In this document: positions 6,582 to 8,039 of the stretch, piece by piece
How positions within the stretch are numbered: position 1 is the first letter of the stretch
Layout of the letters: each line of letters opens with the position of its first letter
Assembly (NCBI GenBank): GCA_017308345.1
Contig: JAFKFE010000194.1
Span: 1-8,039, forward strand
DNA: 8,039 nucleotides
From: Alphaproteobacteria bacterium
GTDB lineage: Bacteria; Pseudomonadota; Alphaproteobacteria; Rhizobiales; Rhizobiaceae
Direction of reading: 5' to 3'
Notes under the pieces: model-generated
What the model was told of the DNA's origin: nothing
Databases searched by the model: none
What the model saw: the letters and a program-made list of their open reading frames with translations, nothing else
Translations under genes and position numbers: made by a program

Positions 6582-7742
6582 TCAGGTCGGGTCTTCGCGA
6601 TGCAGGTCGTGGATGGTCACGCCGTCGGCGTTGTCGGGCAGCATCAACCACTTCTTGTGGCGCAGCGTGCGTTCGGTGTCTTCCAGGCCCATCTCCCAGT
6701 GCTCGCGCATCGAGGTGCCGGAGAACTCGTAGTCCTTGGCGTGGCCCTCATAGCCTTTGTGCTGGTAGATCAGGTGGACGATGTTGACCACGCCGGCGTC
6801 GGAATAGTCGGCCATCAGTTCCCTCTCGCCGTCCTTGAGCTGGTCCGGCGGCACGCGCTTCAAAGCGTCGAGCAGCTTCATCTTGAGCGCATGGATGCGC
6901 TGGAAGTTGTCGGTATTCTGGCGCGTGCGGCTGGAATACATGATGTCCTTGTGGCGCGACAGGACGTCGGCCATGCCGCGCGGCAGCACGCCGCGCGCGC
7001 TGAACAGATCGACCTGGAAGACCAGCGAGGAGCGATCCTCCTCCTGGTCGAGCAGATATTGCAGCGGCGTGTTGGAGACGATGCCGCCGTCCCAGTAATA
7101 CTCGCCCTCGATGCGGATCGAGGGAAAAGCCGGCGGCAGCGCGCCGCTCGCCATGATGTGCTCCGGTCCGATGCGCACCTTGTCGGTGTCGAAATAGACG
7201 AAGTTGCCGGTCCTGACATTGACCGCGCCGACACTGAGACGCTTCCTGCCGTCGTTCAGCACGTCGAAGTCGATCAGGCTTTCCAGCGTGTCCTTGAGCT
7301 CGGCGGTGTCGTAGAAGCTGGTGGCGCCGTCCGCCCCCGCCAACTGGAACCAGGGGTTGGGACTGCGCGGCTTGAAGAAGCCCGGCTGGCCCATGGCCAT
7401 CGTCATGAATGACGAGGTCTGGTTGCGGATGTCGCGGTAGATGTCGCCTTCGGGCGTATAAGCCCAGATCTTGCGGCCCGAGACCGTTTGCCAGAATTGT
7501 TCCAGCCGCTGCAGCCGGCGGCTCGGCTCGTTGCCGGCGATGATCGAGGCGTTGATGGCGCCGATGGAGACGCCAGAGAGCCAGGTCGGCTCGCAGCCGG
7601 CATCGGCCAGCGCCTGATAGACCCCCGCCTGATAGGCGCCGAGCGCGCCGCCGCCCTGGAAGACCAGGGCGATGCGGTCATATTGCGCCGTGATTTCCTG
7701 AATGGTGGCGGCAGCTGCCTTGCTGCGGTTGCGCTCAAGCAC
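6582..7742 (-). CDS. Patatin-like phospholipase family protein with DUF3734-type C-terminal region
   Basis: Predicted serine lipid acyl hydrolase with a Ser-Asp dyad, 386 aa from GTG at 7742. The GTG is preceded by GGAG with a 7-base spacer and overlaps the end of the upstream decarboxylase gene by 8 bases, which favours it over an ATG at 7802 that would overlap by 68 bases. The patatin domain covers about residues 22-235: oxyanion-hole glycines in [11 protein letters not shown] (30-40), nucleophile Ser59 in GVSIG (57-61) and the catalytic Asp218 in DGG. All key residues are intact, so activity is expected. Residues of about 240-386 (with [13 protein letters not shown], then [19 protein letters not shown]) fit the DUF3734 region of a bacterial patatin subgroup. 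No signal peptide or membrane helix is seen, so it is probably cytoplasmic or peripheral to the membrane. The substrate is unknown; the acetoacetate neighbour suggests PHB, ketone-body or lipid turnover. Confidence 0.92.
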   Translation of the reverse strand: MLERNRSKAAAATIQEITAQYDRIALVFQGGGALGAYQAGVYQALADAGCEPTWLSGVSIGAINASIIAGNEPSRRLQRLEQFWQTVSGRKIWAYTPEGDIYRDIRNQTSSFMTMAMGQPGFFKPRSPNPWFQLAGADGATSFYDTAELKDTLESLIDFDVLNDGRKRLSVGAVNVRTGNFVYFDTDKVRIGPEHIMASGALPPAFPSIRIEGEYYWDGGIVSNTPLQYLLDQEEDRSSLVFQVDLFSARGVLPRGMADVLSRHKDIMYSSRTRQNTDNFQRIHALKMKLLDALKRVPPDQLKDGERELMADYSDAGVVNIVHLIYQHKGYEGHAKDYEFSGTSMREHWEMGLEDTERTLRHKKWLMLPDNADGVTIHDLHREDPT

Positions 7743-8039
7743 CGGCTTTCTCCAGTCGGGTCGCGCCGGCAGCCGATCGGCCCTGGTCCGCGAGGTAATC
7801 ATGCACGACCTCGCCGAGGCCCAGCGTCAGGTCGGCGGTGAAGTGGACGGCCGAGACGATGTCGAGCACCGGCAGCTTCGCGACGTCGGCCATGACATGG
7901 GGCCGGAGGTCGAGCGCGGCGGGCGCCGTCCAGGCCTCTTTCAGCGTGATGTCGGTGAGATAGTAGCGGACCAGCTCGCAGATGCGCGGGCCGCCGTCGA
8001 CATGCGGGATGATCTTGATCAGGAAATTGGGCGCGGCGA
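7735..8039 (-). CDS. adc: Acetoacetate decarboxylase, C-terminal part (start beyond window)
   Basis: The last 100 codons of a gene entering from the right edge, ending with TGA at 7737-7735. The family converts acetoacetate to acetone and CO2 through a Schiff-base lysine, which would lie upstream of the visible part. Visible markers are [20 protein letters not shown], then [19 protein letters not shown], then [19 protein letters not shown] and a terminal GEVVHDYL, the typical end of ADC proteins. About 16 further residues ([18 protein letters not shown]) form a variable tail containing the ribosome site and start of the patatin gene. The open frame has no disruption. Since the catalytic lysine is not visible, a divergent ADC-fold enzyme with another substrate remains possible. 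Confidence 0.88.
   Translation of the reverse strand, partial: AAPNFLIKIIPHVDGGPRICELVRYYLTDITLKEAWTAPAALDLRPHVMADVAKLPVLDIVSAVHFTADLTLGLGEVVHDYLADQGRSAAGATRLEKAGA
7750..7753 (-). promoter_or_regulatory. Ribosome binding site GGAG deciding the GTG start of the patatin gene
   Basis: On the minus strand GGAG is followed by AAAGCCG and then GTG at 7742. The GTG lies just before the decarboxylase TGA (GTGCTTGA), a geometry that allows ribosomes ending one gene to start the next. Confidence 0.7.

Noticed and set aside
6311..6787. Small plus-strand open frames in the intergenic region
   Set aside because: No ribosome site or recognisable protein; they run through inverted repeats and into the antisense of the patatin gene.
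6600..7412. Plus-strand open frame opposite the patatin gene
   Set aside because: Shadow of a gene whose catalytic motifs are intact on the other strand.
7743..7802. Longer patatin reading from ATG at 7802
   Set aside because: It overlaps the decarboxylase coding end by 68 bases and adds 20 Arg-rich residues that look like out-of-frame decarboxylase sequence; GTG at 7742 has a good ribosome site.
1..8039. CRISPR array, tRNA or rRNA genes, insertion sequence, phage genes
   Set aside because: No regularly spaced repeats, tRNA-like cloverleaf, rRNA sequence, transposase or phage protein was recognised on either strand.

Overview
The window is GC-rich, densely coded chromosomal DNA with strong third-position G/C bias. 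Protein character and gene content suggest an alphaproteobacterium of the Hyphomicrobiales, probably Mesorhizobium-like; this is an inference from the sequence, not a database match.

Layout, left to right. (1) Bases 1-3874, minus strand: a two-gene efflux operon. A periplasmic adaptor (membrane fusion protein, start at 3874) is followed, with a 4-base ATGA overlap, by an RND (HAE1/AcrB-type) inner-membrane permease whose C-terminus lies beyond the left edge. (2) Bases 3875-4020: a divergent control region with a good sigma70-type promoter candidate for the efflux operon and two imperfect or short inverted repeats. (3) Bases 4021-4554, plus strand: a TetR/AcrR-type repressor, the likely local regulator of the pump. 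(4) Bases 4645-6255, plus strand: a PitA-type low-affinity phosphate transporter, preceded by a weak double PHO-box-like array and closed by a very strong intrinsic terminator (6274-6308). (5) Bases 6309-6581: no gene, but two small inverted-repeat structures that resemble an interspersed intergenic repeat. (6) Bases 6582-8039, minus strand: the C-terminal 100 residues of acetoacetate decarboxylase, overlapping by 8 bases the GTG start of a patatin-like phospholipase with a DUF3734-type C-terminal region. The pair looks translationally coupled and points to acetoacetate, PHB or lipid turnover.

How they fit together: adaptor, permease and TetR form a classic divergent efflux module; no outer-membrane factor is visible. 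The phosphate transporter looks like an independent unit. The decarboxylase-patatin pair converges on it from the right.

The most notable observation is that the RND permease, although fully open and well conserved, lacks about 68 residues that AcrB-type pumps have between TM6 and TM7. Half of each helix and the cytoplasmic linker are gone, which should break the 12-helix topology. No clearly new biological system is seen; the other findings are modest.
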